Assembly (NCBI GenBank): GCA_013399875.1
Contig: VXAZ01009467.1
Coordinates: 248,001 to 312,000, forward strand
Direction: 5' to 3'
Source: Gymnorhina tibicen
Lineage: Eukaryota > Chordata > Aves > Passeriformes > Artamidae
DNA: 64,000 nt
Shown here: one piece after another, positions 1 to 10,663 of the stretch
Numbering within the stretch: position 1 is the first letter of the stretch
Layout of the letters: the number at the start of each line of letters is the position of its first letter
Position numbers and translations under genes: made by a program
Notes under the pieces: generated by a model
Database searches by the model: none
Seen by the model: only the letters and a program-made list of their open reading frames with translations
Told to the model about the DNA's origin: nothing

Positions 1-3000
1 AAACAAATCAAAACAAAGCCATCTAAAAAGCACAAGGAAGGAGACTAAAAGCAAGAGTGAAACTCGTCAGGCTGTTCTCAGTAACCAACTTCAATCAAAC
101 AGAATAAATTAATGCAGAGACTAAAATTATAAAGAATCAGTTCAGAGCTGTCTTCTTTATCTCAATACTGACACTTCAGGAAAGAAGAAAATCCTATAGG
201 GGAGCTAACTATAGAGATCCAGAGGCCTCTGAAGAGCAGAGTAACACGAAGATCCCCACACTTGTAAGAAGCTGCATCACTAACTGTTAGCACATAGCAA
301 AATCAGGAATGGAAAAGTGGAGCAATGAAGATACAGCAGGCAACTTCTGGAAACGATACAGCTTTTAGAAAGATTGGCTACTGGTAACACATTGATGCTT
401 TCAAAAAAAAGCCTGGAATGTGTGGAATTCTCTGGGATGCCAGGGTGCAAAAAGGATCTCATTAGCTAGGGCTTTCAAAATCTGCTGCTAGGTTGTTGCC
501 GATTATTCAGAGAGCAAGATGGCTTACATCATCAGTTTCTGTAAAGTACTATATTCCACTTAAACTGCCAGATCTCTAGTCCTCTAGACTGAGAAATCAT
601 CTTTCCAAACAACCACAGAGGCATTGAGTCCCAAGTCTACACACTAGTCCAGCACTTCGCCTACGTTTCTGTATTACCAAGATAATCAAGCATCTAATAA
701 TAAAACTGGGCAGTACCACACTCTCTTGCTGGCAACAAGAAAACTCTAAGCAACAGCCAGACTGACAACTATCATGTTATTCCCACATGGTTCTGCTTTA
801 GAAGCAGACCCTGGAGCTGCTCATGATGAAAAGCAGTAAAGTACTTGGAGTGGCAGAAGGGCATAGCAGTTAGTTCAGGAGCTAAGCAGAAAAACATTTC
901 TCACCCTTGCTTCTCTTACAGTCAGAGGATGAGAAAGGAGTCATATTTGCAAGATGCTGGCTGGCCAGAGGCTTAAAAGGAAGATGAAAGGACAAGCAGC
1001 ATCTGGGGAGGCAGAGGCGAGGGACCTTGAGTTTTTGAAGATGACCTGCTTGTGACCGTCCAGAATCAGTCCTTTATTGTACCTAACAAGGTTTTCCAAT
1101 CACACTGAACAGTGACAAAAACAGAGGGCAACACATAGGTAAATACCTTCACCGGTAGCTTAGCAGAAGAGTTTAAGTACTTTTCTTAAAGCAAAGTATA
1201 CACATACTTGCAAATGTTCACCATTGCAACAGCAATAGAGCTGAGAATGTTAAGGTCTCGTGAAAATGACAGCAGTAGTGATAAGCATTACTGGAAAAAT
1301 GCCAGTTTTAATTGATTTTAATTCTTTGTTAATATTCCCTGAATCCAGCATAGATGTTTTAATATAATAATATGTAATTTTCAATATAGCATACAACATT
1401 ATTATACAAAACTGTATTATATGCTATTTTCAAGAGAACTCCTCTCCTGCTCCCCTTCCCCTTGGTATCATCTCTGCAACTGCCAAGGAATGGCATTCTG
1501 GGCAAGGAATGCCCCTCTAACCACTGGCTCAAATAGCTCTTGAGATGGCATTAGCCCATCATTTCCTTTTCCTAATGCAGCCTGTGCGTTCACAGGGGAA
1601 TCTCAGAATCCAGCTGGTTTATGAGGCATGGAGGAAAAGGCCTTCCACTGTCACAGCTCAGTATCTAGGGCATGTCCAGTAGCATTATTCTCAAATCACT
1701 GTGCTGCACTTGAAGTTGGAACATGAAGAATGTCTCACTGTGGCAAGATAGGCTAGTAGTTTTAAACTGAATCCTTGAAAAACGTGTGGTTGGGCTGCAC
1801 TGTCTGGTGTTAACATCCCAGTACATGGTGTCTTGGTCAATGCACCAACAAGCCCAGCCCCTCCAGACTCATAATATGCAATAAATTCAATGCAGCCATT
1901 ACAGTCATGCCATGGGTGGGGTGGCTGCATGCTTGTCACCAACTTGTTCCTTGTGGTTGTGAGTCCAAACCTCCAGCCAGTTCTGAATTATTCTTAGATG
2001 TGTCATTTGGGCTGGACAGCCAAAAGACAGTCCCGAGGCCATCCCATAATTTCCATGCTCGCCACAGGAGATAGAAGTCAGTATGCCTTAATGTCAAACT
2101 GGTTAGGTCCTGGGCAGATCTGTGACCACCTGTGATTGCTCTCTTGGTTTCAAAAAAACAACTGGGTGTAGTAACTTGAGTGTAATACTTTCAGGAGTGA
2201 ATTATGTAGGCACTTCATGCATAAAACAAACATTAGCATAGTCTTGCTGAAAGTAATAATGAAGGAGGAGCCGTCAGCCCAGAGAGGAGAAAGCACACTA
2301 TCATTATACACTACAGGGAAGATGGGCAGCTTCCTGCCAGGCAGTTTTATCTATCCCTTGGGAACAGTGAGCGGTCTGGAGGCCAAAGGGAGGTATTGCT
2401 GTGGGTGTGTACAGGTTTGGGGGAATGTGAGGAGACAATGTGTAGAGTGGTGCTGTTCAGCTCTGGGTCTCAGCTGAGATGTTCAGATGCAGCACTATGT
2501 AAATGCCTCCGCTGATCCAGCACTGGAGGGGGAGTAAAAGCAGCCAGAGCAGGCAAAGAAGTTGACTGTTCATGTATGTTGGATGGGTATTGAGACTTTC
2601 ACCTTTAGGGAACATGTGGCACAGCACTGCATGGTGAGAAGTGATGAGGACTGGGAAGTGTGCTTTGAGCAGCTGTACAGCTGCAGGCAGGACACAAACC
2701 TACTGGAGGATGGGTAGTGGCAAAGCCCAGGGTTGTGGAGGATCCTTCGGCTGACCAGACCTAGGGACTTCTGCAGCTCTATCAGTGGCACTGTGCTGTA
2801 TACAAGGGGAAAGGAGGAACAGCTGGCAAACACAGGGAAGATCACGACCAAAATTTCCTCCCCTCTTAAAGACAGAAGGATTTAAAAGGAAACAGAACAC
2901 CAAAAAAATGGATTCTGCATTTATCATCACAGGGACAAAGCCAGACTCTCTAATTAAGCAGATGACATAACTGTGCTGTAATATCAAGATTTTGCTCTGT

Positions 3001-3905
3001 GATTTGCAAACAAGCTGCACTTGCACAATCCAGAAAGAACAAAACCATACAGATTAGAACAGCTAAGCTCTGCTCTCACTTACATTAGTATATACCCACA
3101 GTTACTCAGCTCAAAAGACCTACAGATGAGAATGTGATACGAGGAGTTTCATTTCCTCAGACAGTTCCCTCACTAGCTCAGCCAAGCCTCCTTCTCACTG
3201 CAGTTTCCAATCACAGCCCAGCACTCTGCTCTGATTACACACTCATCCTGAAACCATAAAAAACCTCCCTTGGTCTCATCTACGGCTGATGTATATTAAT
3301 ACATCACCAGCAAAGTCACTGTACAGCTGCTGAGTATGTAGCTTAAATACAGTTGAATACTTAAGGCTTGATTCTGTTAATCAGGACAGCTTCATTGATC
3401 CTAGAAGAGTTACGTATATTCCACAGTGCTCCAAAGGGGAGGAAATCCAGAGCACAATTTTTTAAATGGCATATTCATTAAAAACACCTAGAAAAGGGCA
3501 TGGTCTTATTTACCCCGGTGTAAACTCACTTTGCTGTACTTGGTGGAGGTACTCAGGATTTAGAGGGGTACAGCAGAAGGCAAAAACTAGCCAAATTCTC
3601 CTTTCAAGCCACTGCTTTTCCTAAAACAGATACTAAGAGGTCAGAACCAACATCAATCTCTGCTACTCCAGACTTCCAATCCACAGCCCTATCTATCAAA
3701 AAAATACATATCCACAAGTGCTTGGGAAGCGTATGCACCAGTGAAAGAACAAAATCATTACACTGCTGTGAACATGAGCCATATTCAGCAGAAATCAGTA
3801 GCTGTTAGGACGACAGAGCTTGTCACTGCTTTTATAGTTCGGGTGGAGAAGAAACAGGATTCAAGCACTGCTCATAACACCAGTTCCATATTGCCTTGAT
3901 CTTTA

Positions 3906-3951
3906 TCCTCCTCCCTCCCCCGCCCCTCTCCCTTCTCCCGTCCCGTTCCTC
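3906..3951. repeat. C-rich tract (G-rich on the NHS sense strand)
   Basis: An almost pure pyrimidine stretch on the plus strand. Read in the NHS direction it has six runs of three or more G separated by loops of one to four bases, which meets the usual definition of a G-quadruplex motif. It lies about 570 bases into intron 1. Confidence 0.75.
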
Positions 3952-4462
3952 AGGGCCACTCTTTCAACAGAAAGAAGTCATTAGCCAAACTTCCTTATTT
4001 TATGGCCCCGAAAGTTAGGTAACGACGAAGCAATTTTATTACTTCTACTTAAGAGTGTAACATTTCGGTCAGGAATTCAGAGACACTTCTAAGGGGAAGG
4101 GGGACAGGCCGGCAAAGGGAGAAAACCCAAAGATGCCCGAGTGCGGCGGATCATCTCCGTCAGCCCCGGCGCCCCGCTGACAGACCTCGTCCCCCTCCCT
4201 GGCCAAACCCTTGGCTGCAGAAGATGCGTCCCGAGAGCCCCGCCAGCCAGCTCCTTACGTAAGGCACAAACCACTGACATCATCCCTCCCGCCGGCATCG
4301 CCGCGGCGCCCAGCGGCGCCCACAGACCCGACCCGACCCGCGCCCGCCCGTTCCCTTCCCACTCTGCTGCCCCGCCAGGGTTCCTTTCCCACCGACTCTG
4401 GCCCCAAACTTTGCACGGCAGGTTGCCAGGGGATGGCTTTCCTCTCCGGGCGCCCCGTACTG

Positions 4463-4505
4463 CGGTGCGCTCCATCCATCCCGCGGTGCGCCCCATCCAT
4501 CCCGC
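4463..4505. repeat. Two-copy 21-bp tandem repeat beside the splice donor
   Basis: The unit CGGTGCGCYCCATCCATCCCG occurs at 4463 and again at 4484 with one base difference. It lies in NHS intron 1, from about 11 to 59 bases after the donor. Confidence 0.85.
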
Positions 4506-4515
4506 ATTCCGTGGT

Positions 4516-4521
4516 ACTTAC
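4516..4521 (-). other. NHS: Splice donor of NHS exon 1
   Basis: On the minus strand the exon ends GCAGTGC and is followed by GTAAGT, a perfect U1 consensus at positions +1 to +6. The cut leaves one base (C) of the next codon. That agrees with the human protein, where VPVSN (from memory) follows KQEA and proline needs a leading C. Confidence 0.9.
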
Positions 4522-4921
4522 GCACTGCCTCCTGCTTGGGGTCGAGGCCGCGCACGGCTCCCTGGAGGCCGGCGATGCGGCCGTGCAGCGCCCGTACGCG
4601 GCGGTGGGTGCCCTGGATGTCAGCCTCGACCTCCTGAAAAAGGGTGCAGGCGTGCCGGGCCACGTCGGAGAGCTGTCGGAGGATCCGCGACAGGGCTACG
4701 TTGCTGACCGAGCAGAGGTCCAGCACCATCAGCACCGCCGCCGCCTCCCTCTCCCCGCCGCCGGCCGCCTCGGCGCCCTCGCTCGCCGTCCCCGGCTCCT
4801 CCGGCGGCGGGTCCCGCGGCGGCGGTAGCGGCTCCGCGCCCCAGCTCTCCTCCAGCACGGAGGCGGCGGGCTGCCGCCGGCACAGCCGCTGCGGCTCCAC
4901 GGTCCGCTTGGCGAAGGGCAT
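4522..4921 (-). CDS. NHS: NHS first coding exon (N-terminal 133 codons)
   Basis: This exon encodes the N-terminus of the Nance-Horan syndrome protein, a large regulator of actin remodelling and cell junctions whose N-terminal part is described as a WAVE-homology domain. The ATG at 4921-4919 opens [16 protein letters not shown], the start I recall for vertebrate NHS. Residues 17-60 are a Pro/Glu/Gly/Ala-rich linker. Residues 61-133 form the conserved helical block, with the motifs [26 protein letters not shown] and LDPKQEAV. The exon ends after the first base of codon 134 (phase 1), directly before a GTAAGT donor. NHSL1 and NHSL2 begin differently (MPFYRR-type, from memory), so NHS fits best. 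The low-complexity linker seems shorter than in the human protein, also from memory. The start context is GCC before ATG, with G at -3. No in-frame stop lies between the ATG and the assembly gap, so the start rests on homology. Later exons are outside the window to the left. Confidence 0.93.
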
Positions 4922-5007
4922 GGCCGAGCCCTCGGCCGGAGCTCTCCCGGGCTCCCGCGGGCACTGGCGGGGATCGCTGCCCTCCTCCTCCTCCTCCTCC
5001 TCCTCGT
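4922..5007 (-). other. NHS: NHS 5' UTR, visible proximal part
   Basis: This is the sequence just upstream of the NHS start codon up to the assembly gap. It is GC-rich and, on the sense strand, contains eight GGA-type (AGG) triplets. No upstream ATG is evident in the frame of the CDS. The reading frame is open through to the gap, so a longer N-terminus cannot be formally excluded, although the homologue start argues against it. Confidence 0.6.
4981..5004. repeat. (CCT)8 trinucleotide microsatellite
   Basis: There are eight perfect CCT units on the plus strand, read as AGG in the NHS sense direction, in the 5' UTR and ending at the gap edge. The array may continue into the gap. Confidence 0.95.
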
Positions 5008-5292
5008 NNNNNNNNNNNNNNNNNNNNNNNNNNNNNNNNNNNNNNNNNNNNNNNNNNNNNNNNNNNNNNNNNNNNNNNNNNNNNNNNNNNNNNNNNNNNN
5101 NNNNNNNNNNNNNNNNNNNNNNNNNNNNNNNNNNNNNNNNNNNNNNNNNNNNNNNNNNNNNNNNNNNNNNNNNNNNNNNNNNNNNNNNNNNNNNNNNNNN
5201 NNNNNNNNNNNNNNNNNNNNNNNNNNNNNNNNNNNNNNNNNNNNNNNNNNNNNNNNNNNNNNNNNNNNNNNNNNNNNNNNNNNNNNNNNNNN
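5008..5292. other. Assembly gap (285 N)
   Basis: A run of N from 5008 to 5292 interrupts the CpG island, directly beside a CCT triplet repeat. Extreme GC content and the repeat probably stopped sequencing or assembly. The stated length may be an estimate. Confidence 0.99.
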
Positions 5293-8200
5293 GGCGGCCC
5301 CTGTCGGGCGGGGACCGCTGCTCCGGGCAGGCTCTGCCTCCTCGGCCCCGGCCCAGCCCGTCTCCCCTCCGGCGGGAGCACTGCTCAGGTGCGCAGAAGA
5401 AGAAAGAGAAGCTGTCTCGAGGGGCAGAAGGGAACCCAACTCAGCAAGGCCCGACTGCTGCGGGAGGGTGGTGCCCGCCCACTGGTGTCACCTCCTGGGG
5501 CACCGCGGAGGTTGTTGCACTCCCTGAAGTCAGGTGCATGCACTTGGGCACCGGCTTCTTAGGAGGGGTCAGGGAAAGCTGGGTTCCCGTCAGACAAGGA
5601 GCACTGCTTCTGACGCAACACAGCTCAGCTTGTGTACATACACTTCTGAAAGGTGAACGTGCCTAATAAGCAGGCATGAAATCTGAACACAAACTCAAAC
5701 TGAAATTATTGGTGGTAAATACCAGTGAAAGAGGTACTGTAAAAGGAGAGCCAGGCAGATGTAAAAGCAGGCATTCCACAGTTTGGAAACAGCGGCTTGT
5801 TTGCCCACTTGACCTTAACTTGTCATCCTTGCACTTGTGTGTTGTGGTACAGTCTGTCATTACATGACCACATAGAGGCAGCTTTTAATTACCTCTGGTC
5901 AAATAGCCGGAGTTGCAGAGAGCATCACTGCCAGCCTGGTGATACACATACCCCACACTCTGCAGATGCAACGACCCGCTCCTGTGACAAGCGTAGGTTC
6001 ACAGGGGGGACACAGCTGCTTTCACAGAGATCAGAGTCTGAGCAGATGAGCTTTGCTGGCCCTGCTGCTGGCTTTTGGCATGGACTGTTCATGTGCTTTC
6101 CTGCTTTGCCTCTGGAAAGGGGAACACACCATGACACAAAGTCAGCTCAGGTCTTTAGCTCAGGTTTCTGACTTGGCTTAAATGGGTCCCAGCCCTATGC
6201 TTGGGCAGGGAGGAAGGCACAGAGCCTGTCCCAATCTCAGCATCACTTCCCCAGGCTTCCTGGGAGGCTTGAAGTTCAGGTGTGACCCAGTGGGAGCAAG
6301 CAGGAATGTGAGAGCTGTCGCAGGTCCAGGGGCAGTACTCAAACACTACTAAAAATATTTCTTGGACCCAAGATGAGCCACTACTAAAATCGCTGGGGTA
6401 TTTGTACCCCATATTCCTGAGTTTCTTCTGCAGTGGAGATGGTTTTATCTCTTGTAATGGAGCATGGACTGTACTGCTCTTCCTACCTGGAGGAGTCATG
6501 ATACGTTATGTATAAGCCACTGAAAGGTATTTTAATATTTCAGTTGAGATTCATAAAGCAGGGGGGAAACTGTTAAGTTTTAATGCTTCAGAAAGAGCAG
6601 CAGCCACCCAGACTGGTGTGGGATCACACAAAAAGGACCAAGAAGCAGCAGTATAGCATTCACCAGGCAGGGGCAGGAGATACCTCTGAGGATAATCAGC
6701 CTAGGCACTAATTCGGCCTCTCTCTCAGGTACATGATAAGCCAGTGAATTGAGCCGTAGGTAACAGGTAAAAGCTGCAAGGGTCAGGATTTTAGATTGCA
6801 CCTTACCACAGCCTCCCACTTGCACCTAGTCTCTGATCAGCTCAGATAGGACAAGAGCTGTGCAGCTCTCTTCCTTCCCTTGAAAATAACACCTTGGTTC
6901 CAGCAGTATATCCCTACTCAACCTCAGCAAAGCTACCAGAAGCCAGTGCTTCTCTTCATTTACTTTTCCCTGTCTGTTGTTACTACTTCACATAGACTCC
7001 ATGGTCTCTCTTGTTATCCCATGCTTGGAAAGGCACAGCTTACCTTAGGGACACTACTAGTCCCATGACAGTTGTGTGGCTTGAGTACAGGACACACAGC
7101 ACCAAACCACACAGGAATGAACTTGTTCAAAGGAGGAACGTTACGCCAAGTCTATGTGTCTCCACCACAGGGAGCATATTTTCATTTTGAAGCATTACTG
7201 TCCTTTCCTCTACAAGTCTAGATGTTGCATTTTTCGAAGTTTTTCGTTGCAAGCAGAACAGACTCCATGTGCAGCTTGGGTGAGAGGCGCTGGCACTTTC
7301 TACCAGGCAGGTGGAGATACCACGTCACTTTCCTCTGGTCAGAACACAGCTCCTATCTTTGCAGGTGCTGGGGAGTCACGTTGCCCCAGTCATCCACTTA
7401 CTATGTGGTTTTTATCAGTAATATTGTGTGGTGCAAATCCAAATTCAGTAGCTTCTCAGCTGCCCCCAGGATTGCTCTTCGTATGTCTGTTCAATAGCAG
7501 ATGTAGTAAGAGACGAGCAGTCCCAAAGGTTAGCCTCAGTCTCACCCAATGGGTCTTTGGAGTCTCTTATAACAAAAGGAGAGGAAAAAAAATCCTCCAT
7601 GGGTGATTTTGATTGTTGTCTCAGCTCTGAAGTGCCCCTCAGACGGGCCAATCCCTCTCACTGGAGGCTTCTCTTGGCTGGAGTTAAACCTCAATACCCA
7701 GAGTATTAATTTGTGAATACAAATCAGCCTGGACCAACCGACCACATCACTAGATTTCAAGAAGCACTTGCTGACCTCAGAGATTGAGACATGTCAGAGA
7801 GAATATGAGTCATGAACAGAGATAAAGAGGTGAAACAATTCCTTGTGTATTTACTTATGGCAGGAGAAATGTCATGTTGAACTGTACTGCTTTCTTGCAT
7901 GTGCGTGAGCTGTATTCACTGTGTTAGTTGCTATAAATTTAGGTTGGGATGCTGCTGTGGATGGCATTGGCTTTCACCCATGTCAGTGAAAGGCAATGGT
8001 TTGCTTTCAAGACACATACAATGTGGGAGTGGAAGAGTGGGCTAACAGAGTAAAAGAAAGGTTCTGCTTGATCTCCCACTGGCACTGCTGGTGGTAGCAG
8101 GCAACTGGTCATAGCCCACAGTAACTGTTGTGCAGCTTCCCACCCCCTTCCCACCGCTGGACTCATTCCCTGGCTCACACTGGCTGCTGATAGCCTGGCT

Positions 8201-10580
8201 GAGGTGGAACTTTACAGCAACACCAGCTAGGGAATATTCCTGCCGATGGAGACAGAGGGCAGAGCCATTGGCAGATAAGAAAGGATCTGGTTTCCTGCTG
8301 CAGCAAGCTGCAGGAAGCAGGGAGGTGGGATTAGGCAATCTCACCCTTTTTGGCAGGGCTGCTCTGGCCTGCTGCAGTGTCTCTTGTTCTGCAGTGCCAG
8401 AAAGGGAGGAGAGGCTGATGAGTGCTGTAGGCTACTGTCATTTCCTCCTCTTTCCACGGCTGTCAGGAAGATGCCTTTAGGCGTCTTATTAATGAAGTTG
8501 TGGCCTTTTGGCCATAATGTGGAATCTGTCATCACTGATGTTAGCCCACCTTAAATATATCACTTATTTATTCTCAGCAAAGATGTCACAGACTAAGCAT
8601 TCCCAAACCTGTACCCACTTAGGCTAGCAAAATTGTCCTTTTTCGGAAAGTCCCTTCAGTATTCAGCTGCCATTCTGCACTTAGACCCAACAGCGACATT
8701 CCTTGATCATAATAAGGCCACATTAAACGTAAAAGCCCGTAAGGCAGGAAAGTAGCAGTCAGGGCAGTTCCCTGTGAGTTTGGACCTGCTCATTTAGGAC
8801 TTTCAGTCCTGACAGTTTGTTTCAGCAGATGAATGTTAAAATCTTTTCCAAAACATGGGACATTAAGATTTTACTGGGAAATACTTTCTCTGAAGAGGGT
8901 CCCTAATTTTGAGTGACTTAGTGAGGCAAAAGGCTGGTAATTCAAATTTTGATGGTATGTCCAGGACACAGAGATGACTTTCTCCTTCAGTGAAGGCCAC
9001 ATTGCTGATGTACTGAGACACACATCTTCTTACTTTTGGTTTCTGTTTCCCTAAAACTTTATTGGCACAAACAGCTCTACAAATGTATACAGCATGCAAG
9101 AGACCACAGATCTCTTCTAGGAGTTGCTGTATGACTATGACTAGATACTCGTGTTCTATAGGTAGGAGTATTCCCTGTTCATCCTCGTTTCTCTCACAAC
9201 ACACAAAATCATTGTTGCTGTCAGTTTGCCATCACCACTAATGCTGTGCAGTCTGAATTTTCTCTTGTCCTTGGGCCTGGGCACCCTTTTTCCTCATTTT
9301 TTCCTTCTTCTTTGGGAAGAAGAATTTTACTGTCCTCAGCAGAGCTGTTTCCTAACCTTCCTCACGCCTCCAGCTGAGGACATGTGCAGGCATTAGAATG
9401 GTGAGTGTTTCTCTGCATTAATCTCTCTCCTGTCCAACTGCATTTCCCCAGGCACTCATGTGCTGTCACCAGCTTACACTGATCCAGCCCACTACTGCTC
9501 TTTCTGGTAGTTGTTAATATTTGTATTGCCATAAACCTTTTCACCCTTGAACTATGAGCCCACTGATTTAGTCATTGGTTTAATGCAGGAAAATGCAGGG
9601 CCTGCAGGAGTCCTTGTACCTGTAGCAAAAGGAGTTACTGGACTCCGCATGGTGCTGCAAAACAGAATTAAATACATTCAAACTAACTTCCTTTCTCCAA
9701 ATTCTCCTAATTATGGTTGTTACAGAGTTTACTTGTAATCAGAGTAGGGATGACATTTCAAACTGAAGAGTGATTATTAAATTGACACTTCCTTTAAAAT
9801 GTGCCTGAAGTCAAGACTGACATGCTAATTGAATTTTTTTATCAAGAAATGTCTGTTTTAATAGGGAAACTTCCTAATCTCTCTATCAAGCTCATGTTAA
9901 GTGCATACCTACTCACTGTTTTCCATCATTGCTACCTGGTATTGCTAGTCAGAAAAAAAAGCCTCACTGGAGCATCCCCCTGAGCAGCAAATGCTGTAAT
10001 TTCCTTTGATATCGATATTAGTTTCACATTCATATATCCCATTGACTGCTAGCACTGGGAGATGTAAAGGAAGAAAAGAAAACAAAGCTGTTTAAGCCTT
10101 TAAAAATAGTAGTGGTTAAAACTGTGCAATAAATCCAAGACCAAATCAAAATGAAGCTGGGTATTTCTAGCAAATTTCAGGGTCCCCTATAACACATTAA
10201 ACATTTCCAACAGCTCTGGTATGCCAGGTATAAGTATCCACGCCATTATGCTAGAGAATACTGATACTCATTTTGTCATCCCAGAAGAAAGGAGTTGTGT
10301 AGAGGACAGTTGGGATACCTTTCCTAGACTCCATACCAGAACACAACACAGCAGAGCAGCTGTGCCACTGGAGCAGCATCCAGCTCCAAGCTGGACTTCA
10401 GGGAAACTAGATTCTACCATATGGGCTGTGCCACTCCGTATTGGGAAAGGGCCAGTGGGTGCTTCTTCAGAAGACAAAGCTCTCAAAAAATCAGGCTCTG
10501 TTCTATATAGGAAAGCTCTGTTGAGGCAACATCACCAGCAACCTCAGCTGGAGTGCTGTGACACCTGACTCCGGAGAGAG

Positions 10581-10604
10581 CCAGTTCTCTGTGCAGAGAA
10601 CTGG
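10581..10604. repeat. Perfect short hairpin (11-bp arms)
   Basis: CCAGTTCTCTG and its exact reverse complement CAGAGAACTGG are separated by two bases. No poly-U tract or other terminator context follows, and the function is unknown. Confidence 0.9.
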
Positions 10605-10627
10605 TTAATTCCATCTCTACAGTAGGA

Positions 10628-10663
10628 ACTCACTGTAGTGAGTGACTACTCACTGTAGTGAGT
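10628..10663. repeat. Tandem pair of palindromic 16-mers
   Basis: ACTCACTGTAGTGAGT occurs at 10628-10643 and again, identical, at 10648-10663 (period 20). Each copy is an inverted repeat with 7-bp arms and a two-base centre. The pair lies 24 bases after the hairpin at 10581-10604. Confidence 0.9.

Larger units (their letters stand above)
1..4521 (-). other. NHS: 5' part of NHS intron 1 (non-coding)
   Basis: This is everything downstream of the exon 1 donor to the window edge. NHS intron 1 is very long in mammals, so no further exon is expected here and I see none. The 4.5 kb holds ordinary AT-rich DNA with an AT-rich patch near 1310-1435, a pyrimidine-rich tract at 3906-3951 and the left shoulder of the CpG island. 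A possible very old amniote repeat lies at 3510-3610, where a CCGGTGTAAA-type motif is followed by CCAAATTCTCC. The short open frames on both strands have no recognisable domains. Confidence 0.75.
4130..5560. promoter_or_regulatory. NHS: CpG island over NHS exon 1 and promoter
   Basis: GC content and CpG density rise sharply at about 4130 and fall back near 5560, against AT-rich DNA on both sides. The island covers exon 1, the start of intron 1, the 5' UTR and the presumed promoter, and it contains the assembly gap. No clear TATA box is visible in the sequenced part, as is usual for CpG-island promoters. The transcription start must lie to the right of 4921 and may be inside the gap. Islands of this kind often also fire an antisense transcript, but nothing here shows one. 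Confidence 0.85.

Noticed and set aside
4141..4828. Long plus-strand open frames (188 and 205 codons) in the CpG island
   Set aside because: They are antisense shadows of NHS exon 1 in GC-rich DNA with few stops. The protein they give is Pro/Arg/Ala-rich with no recognised domain.
4620..5666. Open frames of 236-340 codons spanning the assembly gap on both strands
   Set aside because: Their length comes from N bases translated as unknown residues. The real part on each side is low-complexity GC-rich sequence.
7154..7606. Plus-strand open frame of 150 codons
   Set aside because: No domain, with several overlapping frames of similar quality in the same interval. Consistent with chance.
10628..10663. 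CRISPR-like repeat/spacer pattern
   Set aside because: Only two copies 4 bases apart in vertebrate DNA. It is a tandem duplication of a small palindrome.
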